In this document: one piece after another, positions 33,530 through 44,251 of the stretch
Position numbering within the stretch: position 1 is the first letter of the stretch
Layout of the letters: every line of letters starts with the position of its first letter
Assembly (NCBI GenBank): GCA_907163375.1
Contig: CAJQUW010014401.1
Span: 62,001 to 126,000 of the forward strand
Length of the DNA: 64,000 nucleotides
Reading direction: 5' to 3'
From: Prostheceraeus crozeri
Lineage: Eukaryota; Platyhelminthes; Polycladida; Euryleptidae
The notes under the pieces: generated by a model
Told to the model about the DNA's origin: nothing
What the model saw: only the letters and a program-made list of their open reading frames with translations
Database searches by the model: none
Program-made: the position numbers and the translations under genes

Positions 33530-33680
33530 AAAGTTTGAGAGTATACACTCCTGGCAAACTAACTCATGAAGTAGCTTTGCTGTGATACATTTCTATCTGT
33601 AAACATGTGGTAATGTTAAAGTTAATCTAAAGCTTCTCAGCTTATTAATTGTTCATCATCGCATCAACGCTTTAACTTGT
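33530..33680 (+). repeat. Direct repeat holding the empty site of the nested Tc1
   Basis: Matches the sequence on both sides of the Tc1 element at 37556-38999 as one continuous stretch, with a single TA at 33594-33595. Confidence 0.88.
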
Positions 33681-35060
33681 AAACAGTTATAATTTTATTT
33701 TTAATTTACAAATAGTAGAACGCTTAGTCTAACTTACAAACTAGTAAATCTTATGATCTTATTTTACAAACAGTTATACCTTTCTTTCTAGCATATAAAC
33801 TGTTATACCTTTATTTCTAACATACAAGCAGCTAAAACTTTATTTCTAACATACAAACAGATAAACCTTTATTTCTAACGTACGCACTGTTGAAGCTTCA
33901 TTTTGTTTCTAACATATAAACAGATAAAACTTTATTTCAAACGTACACATTATTGAAACTTTATTTTTAATCTGTAAACTGTTGAAACTATATCTTTCAT
34001 TTACAAATAGTAGAACGCTCAGCCTAACTTCCAAAGTAGCAAATCTTGTGATCTTAATTTACAAACCGATTAAACTCTATTTCTAACATACACACTGTTG
34101 AAACTTTATTTTGAACTTGTAAACGGTTGAAACTTTATTTTATTTCTAACGCGCAAACGACTAAAACTTTATTTCTAACGTACACACTGTTGAAACTTCA
34201 TTTTTAATCTGTAAACTGTTGAAACTATATCTTTCGTTTACAAATAGTAGAACGCTTAGTCTAATTGCAAACTAGTAAATCTTTCAATCTCATTTTACAA
34301 ACAGATAAAACAGATAAAACTTTATTTCTAACGTACACACTGCTGAATCTTTATTTTTAATCTGTAAACTGTCGAAACTATATCTTTCGTTTACGAATAG
34401 TAGAACGCTTAGTCTAACTTACAAACTATTGAATCCCGCAATCGTATTTTTACAAACAGATATAACTTTATTTCTAACGTACATACTGTTGAAACTTTAT
34501 TTTTTAATCTGTAAACTGTTGAAACTATATCTTTCATTTACATATAGTAGAACGCTTAGTCTAACTTACAAACTATTAAATCCCGCAATCTTATTTTACA
34601 AACAGATATAACTTTATTTCTAACATACACACTGTTGAAACTTTATTTTTAACTTGTAAACTCTTGAAACTTTATTTTATTTCTAACATACAAACAGCTT
34701 AAACTTTATTTCTAACGTACACACTGTTGAAACTTTATTTTTAATCTGCAAACTGTTGAAACTATATCTTTCGTTTACAAATAGTAGAACGCTTAGTCTG
34801 ACTTGCAAACTAGTAAATCCTACAATCTCATTTTACAAACAGATAAAACTTTATTTCTAACGTACACACTGTTGAAACTTTATTTTTAACTTGTAAACTC
34901 TTGAAACATTATTTTATTTCTAACATACAAACAGCTTAAACTTTATTTCTAACACATGCACTATTTAAACTTTATTTTTAATCTGTAAACTGTTGAAACT
35001 ATATCTTTCATTTACAAATAATAGAACGCTTAGTCTACCTTGCAAACTAGTAAATCTTGT
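33640..35060 (+). repeat. Higher-order AT-rich satellite
   Basis: Repeats of roughly 190-200 bp are built from AACTTTATTTCTAACGTACA, TTGAAACTTTATTTTTAA and a TAGTAGAACGCTTAGTCTAA block. No coding potential. Confidence 0.88.
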
Positions 35061-35218
35061 TCGTCATCGAATCTAACTGTTTAAATCTTCATCATGGAAA
35101 TCAATGTTCCACAGTCATTTGAAAAAGATATGATCACCCTTCATCTAACCCATCCGTTGCATGAAAACAACAACTCTTCGCATAATAACATTTATTGAAT
35201 AACTGTAACAAGCATGCA

Positions 35219-35767
35219 TTACAAATCAATGGTTTGAAACAGATAGGATAGATACAGCTGGTAACTGTCATATAGCGAGCAATGATAACCATACAGGACT
35301 TTGGCAGTGTTGAGGTAAGGAGGAAAGAAGCATTGGTTATGAACGTAGCTACTACAACGAACAGACAAAATAGGAACACACAAATCCTTAAAACGTTTCG
35401 TGACTTCATGATAGTGTTGATTCACTCTGCTATCCCAAGGTGGGAGCAAAATATCATTAATGATTAGATTGGGAAATACTTTCCTCTCCTTACCAGGATT
35501 ATTACAAAAGATGCGTATAACATTGAAAGCAGCTAACCATCGTTTAAAGTCAATAAGAAGAGCAGTCTCACAAGAAAAGCCATAGTCTTGCAAATATTTC
35601 AGATTAAATCAATGAATGTGTTTTCTCCCCCATTGATCAACATTGGGATCACAGTTGGCATGTTGATGATAGACACTAACAATCTGATATGTCCAATTGT
35701 TCATAGCAATAGCACTGATCTCCTGTACAGGTTCACCCTCACAATCCATAAAAATGATGATAGAAGC
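35219..35767 (-). pseudogene. Probable RNase H-fold 3'-5' exonuclease relic
   Basis: Open frame after an acceptor-like TTTTAG at 35768. It starts with hydrophobic residues and MDCEGEP, where Asp and Glu fit the first metal-binding motif of DEDD exonucleases. A second motif-like region with HIH...NLKYL follows, and later a conserved-looking NNPGKER...LPPWDSR and a Cys-rich tail. One in-frame TGA (35609-35611) interrupts it. The exonuclease call rests on these motifs only. It lies in the same frame as the RING-like ORF just upstream, so both could be exons of one gene. Confidence 0.35.
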
Positions 35768-35800
35768 CTAAAACGGAAATTACACATCTAAGGAAGCGTT

Positions 35801-36058
35801 CTATAACATAACACAAAATGAAGAACTACATCGATGCTTTTCACGACAAAATACACAAATGATATGATGGCAACGAAGAAATAAAATGTATCTAATAAGA
35901 CCACGTCTACGACACTCAAAGCACATAAGCGAATTGTCATAGGGTAGAGTTAGGAAAGGATTAGCAATTCTCTTTCCTTGACTTGCGTTTGGAGGTAGCA
36001 TTCTTGTCCGACTTGCGCTTCGTACCACCCCCGTTAAGGATTTCGTCAATAATGTCAT
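35801..36058 (-). CDS. RING-like zinc ORF, 85 residues
   Basis: The C-terminal half contains CFEC, an 11-residue spacer, then CHHIICVFC and a further HRC...C. This spacing fits a RING or RING-like cross-brace, which usually acts in ubiquitin transfer. The N-terminal part overlaps the end of the ORF 35961-36575 in another frame, so this may be a downstream exon or an overlapping gene. Confidence 0.4.
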   Translation of the reverse strand: MTLLTKSLTGVVRSASRTRMLPPNASQGKRIANPFLTLPYDNSLMCFECRRRGLIRYILFLRCHHIICVFCREKHRCSSSFCVML

Positions 36059-37375
36059 CTACGCTGGGTGGCTTTGGAATGTATAGGATGGATTCAGTGT
36101 GTATCGAGAGAGAGGCTATTTTGTTATCCTTGTGCTGACCATAATATAGCCCATTCACTTTGAAAAGGATATCCCAAGTACCTTCTCCGAGCTCATCACA
36201 TCTGATGGGTATTGATTGATCTCCATCCTTTTTATAATAACTACACCAATGTGATAATGGTAGGCAAATTTGATTGCCATCCCAAATCTTTCTATAGGGA
36301 TTATCCTTTTCATCTATCGCCTTCCACTCTTGAGCAAGAGGAGTAGGAATGTCCATATTTAATGTCACGTACTCTTCAATAATGTCAAGTTGGTGGCGAA
36401 TGTACGGACTCACGGGGATCAGTATGTAGTCCCCATACTGATTGCTCAATATCTTCACATCAGTGGAAGGGAGCATTCCCGTTTGCAGTACTACGCTGTG
36501 ATCCTCATGACGCAAGACTTGTTTAAATTTACGCTGTAGCGGTGTAGGATTATATACCTTGGCTGTTTCTTCCACTGGCCTCAGTTGTAGATGATCTGAT
36601 TGTAGCGAACCTTGTAACGTCTGACCGCCATTTTGTCCTACTAGTGCAGCAGATGGAGTAGATGCCTGAAAATAAAAAAGATTCTATCAAGTTTACGTTC
36701 AAGGGAGGAGAGGGAGGAAAGTAGCGAATTACCATTTTAGTTCGATAATATAACAGGGATGTAGAGAGAGAGAATGTGCGTCCGTCACTTGTACGATTCA
36801 ACGATGGAATGATTCTCACTGTGGAAGGCTCTCTATTTTTAAAGGAATGCTTGATTCTCATTAGACAAAAATCCTCATTGGAGAATAGTATCAAGTTGAT
36901 TCCCACTCTCACCGATGCTTCATTCGCCAGCTAGCGCTCATCGTCTCCTTTCACCGTCTCTACTGTACAAGCTCTACTGTATTCTTCCGTTGATAGGTGT
37001 GGTGAAACACGGGTGGACAAATGTTGTGTGTCGTCACGCCATCGATAATAATACTCCAACAGTAGGCGACCATGCTTGAATACGCGCCTTGGATATTTCA
37101 GCAAAGTCTCATCAATCAATTTCCTACTTTGAGCCACACTCATGAATACAATGTAGCAGACAAGCTCGTTGTGGGGAAGGGTGTGGACATACACCAATAG
37201 TTGAATGTAGGTCGTAAGCATATCATCATTCATCATGAGTTGGAAGCCTATCACTGAGGGCAGCTCGACATACGTCCCTAGAGTCACCTAAACAATGTCC
37301 TCCATGCTCTGGGAAACTACCTGCGCCATCGGCTGAATCCATCCTCTCATCGTCAAAAGAATGTACATAGCTCAT
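35961..37375 (-). pseudogene. Unknown central gene, one intron, disrupted 5' part
   Basis: A TATA box lies at 37406-37413 on the minus strand, with an ATG at 37373-37375. The first frame runs into a stop near 37230. The next open frame (37287-36931) ends in TAG, and the same frame continues at once to 36731. There a GT donor (ATG|GTAATT) joins an acceptor TTTTCAG at 36667, entering the 3' ORF (to 35961) in frame. The 3' part (about 238 residues) has aromatic, beta-rich stretches and a Lys/Arg-rich tail resembling a nuclear localisation signal. The single TAG and the unresolved 5' junction suggest decay, read-through or an unseen intron. No family is recognised. Confidence 0.4.
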
Positions 37376-37405
37376 GCACTCCAACTCTCTCAGTGCTGTA
37401 GGCGT

Positions 37406-37413
37406 ATTTTATA
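37406..37413 (-). promoter_or_regulatory. TATA box of the central gene
   Basis: TATAAAAT on the minus strand lies 38 bases before the first ATG. Confidence 0.5.
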
Positions 37414-37555
37414 CCACCCACCCCTACGCTCCTCTGGTGTTAACTTTCGTTTAGCAAAAAAGTCGTCATGAAAAATCAACGACGGAGTAAAAGTTTGAGA
37501 TGATACACTCCTGGCAAACTAACTCATGAAGTAGCTTTGCTGTGATACATTTCTA

Positions 37556-38999
37556 CAGTCGCGGCAAATGAAATAAGACCACTGTGGAAATTATATATTT
37601 CTATAATAAATTTGACATATTTTGTTTTTTATTGCATATTTATTGTACAGTTCATCAATATTCTATCCATGGGACTAATTTGTACTAGAATAGGCAAAAT
37701 TAAAGGAATATCAATTCAATATTTCGTAGTACCCCCACGATTAGCGATGACAGAAGATAACCTGGAAGGCATCGAAGACACAAGTTTTAAGCACAGTTTA
37801 GGAGTAATTTCATGGGTCCAAACAAATAAAATCGCCTCCTTCAACTCACTAAGTGAACGTGGGGATTTCTCAGAAACTTTTTTCTTCATTACGGTCCATA
37901 AATTTTCTATTGGATTTAAATCGGCAGAATTTCCCGGCCAGGGAAGAACCGAAATTTGTTGATCATGAAACCACTGCTGACACTTTTTATCCACGTGGCA
38001 CGGTGCCGAGTCTTGTTGGAAAATATTAGTTTGATGAATCGTCATAAAGCAAGGTAATTTTCCATTCAATATCTTTAAATACTTCTCTGCGTTTAATCGT
38101 TCGTTTGGTTCCAAAAAGAAAAGAGGTCCACGACCATAGGCTGAAAAAGAAGCCCAGACCATGATAGATGGAGAATGTTTTACTTTTGGAATCACGAATT
38201 TCTCTTTGTAGCGTGCACCAGAAGGCCGACGAACTCGAGTTGCTTTTATACCAAATTGTTCAAAATTACTCTCGTCCGACCACATGACCTTCTTCCAATC
38301 TTCTATGGTCCACGAAACATGATCTCGTGCGAAATCTAGGCGACGTTTCTTCATCAACGATGTTAAACGAGGTTTACGATCGACTCTGTACGATTTCAAG
38401 TCAAATGATTTTAGACGATTTCGAACGGTCCTGATTGACACAGAAACACCATGAAGTTTCACCTGACATTGAATTTCTGTCGCAGGCAATAAAGGATCAG
38501 ATAAACACAATTTTCGAATCAATCGATCGTCACGAGGTTGAGTAATGCGCTGTCGTCCAGGATGAGAAGATTGGAAATGACCTTTCGTGAGAAAGGCTTG
38601 GACGGCTTGATGAACTGCGGTCTTTGAACGTTTCACTTTCCTTGCAATTACTCTTTCACTAAATCCACATTTATTATAAGTCACAATCTGTGCACGTTCC
38701 ACTGGTGTCAGCTCTTTTCGACGTCCCATCATGAAAAATGATAGTGAAATGAATTTGTTGTCACTCTTTCTTCCAATGTGATACAATTGTTATAATTTTA
38801 GACGCATGGGATTCCCAGGTCTATTTTTAGATTTGACTTAATAGGAAGGTAGACGAATGAATAATCCACTTGCATTTGTGTTGTTTTTGACGCGACAAAC
38901 AAGTTTACACTATAGATTCTCAGTCTTAATGTCAAACAATCAAAATATTCAAAAATATTCGTAAACTTCATGGTGGTCTTATTTCATTTGCCACGACTG
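37556..38999 (-). mobile_element. Nested Tc1-type transposon
   Basis: 1444 bp bounded by inverted ends CAGTCG(C/T)GGCAAATGAAAT and flanked by TA (37554-37555 and 39000-39001). The unoccupied version of the same sequence is present at 33530-33680 in this window and shows a single TA, which proves the insertion boundaries. Confidence 0.95.
37716..38786 (-). CDS. Tc1-type DD34E transposase, intact
   Basis: Uninterrupted 356-residue ORF; the likely start is the internal Met at the MGRRKELTP sequence, about residue 20. N-terminal paired-type helix-turn-helix regions precede a DDE core: WSDESNF, FQQDSAPCH and NSADLNPIENLW. It ends in ANRGGTTKY, typical of Tc1 transposases. Intact coding and clean ends suggest a recent insertion into the central part of the large element. 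Confidence 0.94.
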   Translation of the reverse strand: MYHIGRKSDNKFISLSFFMMGRRKELTPVERAQIVTYNKCGFSERVIARKVKRSKTAVHQAVQAFLTKGHFQSSHPGRQRITQPRDDRLIRKLCLSDPLLPATEIQCQVKLHGVSVSIRTVRNRLKSFDLKSYRVDRKPRLTSLMKKRRLDFARDHVSWTIEDWKKVMWSDESNFEQFGIKATRVRRPSGARYKEKFVIPKVKHSPSIMVWASFSAYGRGPLFFLEPNERLNAEKYLKILNGKLPCFMTIHQTNIFQQDSAPCHVDKKCQQWFHDQQISVLPWPGNSADLNPIENLWTVMKKKVSEKSPRSLSELKEAILFVWTHEITPKLCLKLVSSMPSRLSSVIANRGGTTKY

Positions 39000-39059
39000 T
39001 ATCTGTAAACATATGGTAATGTTAAAGTGAATCTAAAACTTTTCAGCTTATTAATTGTT

Positions 39060-39460
39060 CGTCGTTGCATCAACGCTTTAACTCGTGAACAGTTAAAATT
39101 TTATTTTTAATTTGCACTAAGTCTAACTTGTAAACTAGTAAATCTTGCGATCTTATTTTACAAGCAGTTATACCTTTATTTCTAACATGCACACTATTGA
39201 AACTTTATTTCTAACTTGTAAACTCTTCAAACTTCGTTTTTGATATACAAGCAGCTAAAACTTTATTTCTAACGTACACACTATTGAAACTTTATTTTTA
39301 ACTTGTAAACTGGTGAAACTTTATTTTTTATTTGCAAACAGCTAAAACTTTATTTCTAACGTACACACTATTGAAACTTTATTTTTAATCTGCAAACTGT
39401 TGAAACCACATCTTTCATTTACAAATAGTAGAACGCTTAGTCTAACTTGTAAATCTTATA
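39060..39460 (-). repeat. AATAAAGTTT minisatellite, right arm
   Basis: Inverted counterpart of 32700-33060. Confidence 0.85.
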
Positions 39461-39473
39461 ACACTTCAAATGG

Positions 39474-39674
39474 GTGATGATGGTAGATGAAATAGTTTTA
39501 AATAAAATTAAGATAGCTTACACTTCTGATACAGGGATAGCAATCGACTGCGATCCATGGGTAAAGAGCTTGTTAGACTACGGAAGAGAGAAGTGTGTTA
39601 TGTTGCATGTGGCGCGTGAGTGTCCTCCCATTTCATTTCATTCATCAATTCGTCTCATTGATAGAGACAGGTAG
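39474..39674 (+). CDS. ORF D (right arm), uncertain
   Basis: Copy of ORF D with one Arg-to-His change; see the left arm. Confidence 0.3.
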   Translation: MMMVDEIVLNKIKIAYTSDTGIAIDCDPWVKSLLDYGREKCVMLHVARECPPISFHSSIRLIDRDR

Positions 39675-39730
39675 AACTCATGGTTCTCATAACGTATGCA
39701 ATGGAAAGTTTATAAGGCAACCTTCGACAG

Positions 39731-40075
39731 TTGGCTAAATGTCACCCTGGCGCGAATGCATACTACGTTGAGACAGAGGCAATCACTTGCAAACATGACG
39801 CAGAGAGGTTTAACAAGATTGACCATTGCCGAATGTCCCTTGCGGTATACATAGCTACCGGTTTCACCGCCGCCCTTTACAGGAACGCCCGTCGAAAGGA
39901 AGTATTACACCGAACTTCATTTTCAACGTTCAAGTTGACTGATAGCAGATTCAACTTAATGATAGTATTCGCCAGTCCGAAGACTGCCCAGGGCAAACCG
40001 CGTGGAGGTTCTATCATGTCTTGCCCCATGGTGGCCCTTGTCAGGGCCGGTGGTTCGTTCTCGGCGACAAGTTGA
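39731..40075 (+). CDS. ORF E (right arm), uncertain
   Basis: Copy of ORF E with a few substitutions. Its 3' third is antisense to the 140-bp module. Confidence 0.3.
   Translation: MAKCHPGANAYYVETEAITCKHDAERFNKIDHCRMSLAVYIATGFTAALYRNARRKEVLHRTSFSTFKLTDSRFNLMIVFASPKTAQGKPRGGSIMSCPMVALVRAGGSFSATS
39924..40063 (-). repeat. 140-bp module, right copy 3
   Basis: Inverted counterpart of 32066-32205. It is read in frame as the tail of gene C here. Confidence 0.9.
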
Positions 40076-40315
40076 CCATTGACTTGAAAAGTCAATAGGT
40101 ATGACAGTTAGGTTGTCATATACCCTGTACCGCCTAAGCCGTGGTAGTGCATCTGGCACCTTTCGGATGCGGGTGGTATTAGGAGTCCACACCTCATCCG
40201 TCCAAACGATCCTCTTGATCTTCCCCCTCTTCTCACACTCCTTCTCATCCTCTTCATCCCACTCGTCGAGGATGATGAAGTCGGGAATGGTGTTGGTAGG
40301 AGATGTTGCTTCCAT
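39956..40315 (-). CDS. Gene C (right arm): 119 residues with module tail
   Basis: Same acidic/basic body as the left copy. TGG replaces the left-arm TAG, so the frame continues into the module to a TAA inside it. The module frame is the one used in gene B. This copy may show the ancestral full form. Confidence 0.55.
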   Translation of the reverse strand: MEATSPTNTIPDFIILDEWDEEDEKECEKRGKIKRIVWTDEVWTPNTTRIRKVPDALPRLRRYRVYDNLTVIPIDFSSQWSTCRRERTTGPDKGHHGARHDRTSTRFALGSLRTGEYYH

Positions 40316-40405
40316 CGTGACTTAAAATTGAATGAGAAGCGCTGCAATCTTCTGGCTTATATAGGGTTTTCAACAATGAATTGCTCAACAGCGAATCAGA
40401 ATGCT

Positions 40406-40855
40406 TCAAGGATAGCAATCGACTGCACAACGTTCAAGTTGACTGATAGCAGATTCAACATAATGATAGTATTCGCCAGTCTGAAGACTGCCCAGGGAAA
40501 ACCGCGAGGAGGTTCTATCAAATCTTGCCCCATGGTGGCCCTTATCAGGGCCGGTGGTTCGTTCTCGGGGCTCGTCATCAGCCATCTTACTCCATACCGA
40601 TTCTGCTGAGAGAGAGAGTCGAAACCGTTCAACCTCAGCAGTGTCGACTTCCATGCTAGTTGGCATGTGAGTGGAGGGTGGAATGTAGCGCCATTCCATT
40701 GGATCGGCAACACTTGCTGTCATCGCATTGCCAATCCGAGCAAGATTGTTGTGGACTCTGTCTTGCTCCTCTATTCTAGCAAATTCATTAAATAAATTTC
40801 GTGGTCTTAACTGCGGTCCGCGAGGAGAGCTGACTGCAGCGTTTGGTGTCTCCAT
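40406..40855 (-). CDS. Gene B (right arm)
   Basis: 149 residues as in the left arm, with Val-to-Ala and Asn-to-Asp changes. The TATA box is inverted at 40890-40897. The C-terminus is module-encoded. Confidence 0.6.
   Translation of the reverse strand: METPNAAVSSPRGPQLRPRNLFNEFARIEEQDRVHNNLARIGNAMTASVADPMEWRYIPPSTHMPTSMEVDTAEVERFRLSLSAESVWSKMADDEPRERTTGPDKGHHGARFDRTSSRFSLGSLQTGEYYHYVESAISQLERCAVDCYP
40428..40567 (-). repeat. 140-bp module, right copy 2
   Basis: Inverted counterpart of 31579-31718. Confidence 0.9.
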
Positions 40856-40913
40856 GATTGAAATGAAATGAAATGAGAGGTAGTGGTTTTTTATATACCC
40901 CTCTAATGCGACG

Positions 40914-41053
40914 CAACGTTCAAGTTGACTGATAGCAGATTCAACATAATGATAGTATTCGCCAGTCTGAAGACTGCTCAGGGAAAACCGCGAGGAGGTT
41001 CTATCAAATCTTGCCCCTTGGTGGCCCTTATGAGAGCCGTTGGTTGGTTCTCG
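40914..41053 (-). repeat. 140-bp module, right copy 1
   Basis: Inverted counterpart of 31093-31232, with the same wobble-paired hairpin. Confidence 0.9.
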
Positions 41054-41142
41054 GGAGTGGTGAAGGCAGGGAAAAGATCTGCAATGAAAATGATATGTAT
41101 TAGAATAGGATATACTATCTTATTTGCTTTTCACTTACCAAG

Positions 41143-42337
41143 TTAGCCATCCTTGGGTAGTCTCGCGGGCTTCCTCACTGAAAATTTATGTAGATGCCCG
41201 CGCATACAGAGAGTGGCGTGGAGGCATTTTTTACTTGAGTGGCCACTATAGCAGATGATCGACTCATCCAAACTTTGATTCACAAGGACTCGACCGTCCA
41301 GATAGTTATCCCGAATAGGGCTGTGAAATTCAATCATTCTGTCCTCATTCAAGCGATTCCATTCATTCCTCATGCGCTCCAACTTCGCAAACGACTCTCT
41401 CTCATCACCCTGCCTACTCACACTCCTCTCCAACTCAGCATTCCTCGCTCTCAATACACTCATCTCCTTCATCAACTCCTCATACTTCGACTCTACCTCT
41501 CCCATTCTCCTCTCTGCAGCACTCGTCCTCTTCTCTCGCTCATCATTCTCGTCTTCCAACACTCGCACATTCTCCTTCAACTCTTTCACAATACGCCTCA
41601 TACGGATATTCTCATCCGCCACCTCCTTACATTTTCAGCTCACTCAACTCGACCAACGTTCTCTCATTCACCTTCTTCAAACTTTCATATCGATCAACCA
41701 ACAAAGCATGTGCCGCTTGCTGAGACACATGCTTCTTCTCCATATCCTCATCCCACCGCGCCGACTGCTTCCGTAACCCACCACCCTTCACTATTGGGGA
41801 AGATGAGCTCTGCGGGGGGTCGGTAATGACAATATTCGATACCTCCGACGAAGAAGACCTCAACTTCCTCACACGCTTCCTCACTCGCTCCCTATCCAAA
41901 TCCACATCATCCTCATCATCACTCTCAAACACTCTCTTCCGCCACTTCTCAGCCTTCAAACCGGCCACAGCATTCTCTACCTCATTCTCCACAGCATTCC
42001 CACTAGCATTCTCAACAACATTCCCACTAGCATTCTCAACAACATTCTTGGCCTCTTTCTCTTTCCCCAACATTCGCTCCTTCTCAGCATTCATCAACTC
42101 CACAAATCTCAAATCGGTCACCAACCCTCCTGTACACTCACCATGCCTCAGATAGAACTCGGCCTCCTGCCCAACAACCAACAACACCCTACACGTCACA
42201 CAGGCAACCCTACTCAGGATAACCATGTGGTCGGTCCCTGCCTTCTTTATGTGGTCCTTGAGACCGTCTCGGCGGTTGATCCGACCGCACACACACATTT
42301 TGATGTGAAATTTTTTGTTTCTATCGTTATTGACCAT
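41143..42337 (-). CDS. Gene A (right arm), same frame break
   Basis: ORFs 42337-41627 and 41622-41143 repeat the left-arm arrangement, including the identical stop and one-base shift. It differs by a Lys-to-Thr change beside the second CxxC and a Gln-to-Glu change in the coiled coil. The leader intron is 42366-43046. Confidence 0.65.
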
Positions 42338-42459
42338 TTTTGCCGTTACTGAGATTTCTCGTTAACTGTAAGATAATGAAATTAGTATAAGTTTTGAATC
42401 ATGTAGTATACACCCTAAAGCATAACACTTAGTGAGGAATGATAGATTTGAGTGTAGTG

Positions 42460-42622
42460 AGGGGCACTCGATCCCGTCGACAGCCCGAAGGCCTTGTACT
42501 GATCACTGGGGAAGTGAAAGATCTTCCCCGATACCCGCTATTTACAGCTGAAGACATCATGGTCACTGCCCCGAAGTGGTAACAGCAACGCCGAGCCAAA
42601 GGTAGTGATCAGTAGCTGGGAT
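42460..42622 (-). ncRNA. Candidate structured RNA, right-arm copy
   Basis: Same helices as in 29525-29690, inside the leader intron of the right gene A. Confidence 0.42.
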
Positions 42623-44251
42623 CTAACCCCTCAAAGCTGCCTTAGACTTAGTTAAATTTCAAATCTGATAGCAGATTTGAATGTAGTATACGGCCTAAAA
42701 CATAATGTCATCATTCAACACTTATTCAACATTCAACTTAGTCAACATTCAACATAATGTCAACACTTAGTAAGGAATGATAGAATCTGATAGCAGATTT
42801 GAACTCAGCATACTTGAAAACCTTAGACTACATGTTAAAACTTTGAAAAAACTGAAAATTAAGAATTTTTTAAAAAAATCCGCATTTTACTACTCATACT
42901 ACTTTTAAAAATTTTTATCAGTAGTAAAGACATAATCAAACTCTATCACACAAACTTTGAAGTAAGAAGATAGCTTGCCTACTTCATAAAATAGAGTCCT
43001 TTGAAACACCCGATATCGGGAGCTCAGAGCGACGACCGTCGCTTACCTCGTCTTTCGATGAAGTGATCAGACTTACGTTGCCGGGGGTTTATATATGCTC
43101 AGAAGAAAACTTAAAATGGCTCTATCTCCGAAAGTATTCATCGTAGCGACATGTGGTTTGTTGCAAACGATTCGTCTCAGCATTCTCTATCATATGACAC
43201 CTGAACCATTCTCATATGACCAGGGAAGTTGGTGCGTCAGCACATGGCCATGTAACATGCCACAAGTGAAAAAATTCCTAAGTGTGGGAGCTCCAGTGTG
43301 GTGAAAATTTTGAAAAATTTTTAACTTCCGAATTTCAATCTGGGACCCTTACCAAAACTTTTTTCATCACTTTTCACTGACCCCCCTACCGTTTGGAGAA
43401 ATTTGATGAAAAATGTTTTGGTAAAGGTCCCAGGTCGAAATGCGACACTTTGGAAAAATTTTCAAAATTTTGTCCATGTCACTCTGACACGGACAGTCAA
43501 ATCTGAGGTCTGACCTAAAATCTTGTAACAGCTCTAACTTTTGAACGGCTGATTCGATTGACTCGCAACAAAAATGTCATTGAGCAGTTTTTTCTCCTCT
43601 TTCAAATGAGTATCTATAAGACAAAATCCATCCACTAGAACCAAAATTAGAAGATCGCTGCCGAGGGGGGGTCGGTGAAATTTGATGAAACAAACTTTGG
43701 TCAGGGTCCCAGGTCGAAATTCGACACTTTGGAAAAAAAATTTTCCCATACAAAGTCACTCTGACACTTAGGATTTTTTCAGGTGAGGTCCGACGTGAAA
43801 TCTTGTAACAGCTCTAACTTTTGAGCGGCTGATCCGATTGACTCGCAACAAAAATGTCATTGAGCAGTTTTTTCTCCTCTTTCAAATGAGTATCTATAAG
43901 ACAAAATCCATCCACTAGAACCAAAATTAGAAGATCGCTGCCGAGGGGGGGGGCAGGTGAAAAAATTTTGGTAACCCAACTTTTGACGAGAAACACGATG
44001 GGAGGGGTCTCGCACCGAAATTCCACCCTTCCAACCTGGCCGGCACACCACGCCAACCTGGCCGGCACACCACGTCAACCTGGAGAGTGCACCACGAACA
44101 ACCTCTCGCAACGCCGTCGGTCCAGAGGGGGGGGAGTCGGACTCGAAGCAACCAGGTGGCGGACTAGGGCCGACGCCCTAGTCTGACAGGAGGGGGGGGG
44201 AGGTCGGTCGACGGCGGCCATCTTGCGCGGTCCAGTGGTGTAGATTTACTT

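Noticed and set aside
33640..35060. CRISPR-like regularly spaced repeats
   Set aside because: Repeats are AT-rich, variable in length and form a higher-order satellite; the DNA is clearly eukaryotic.
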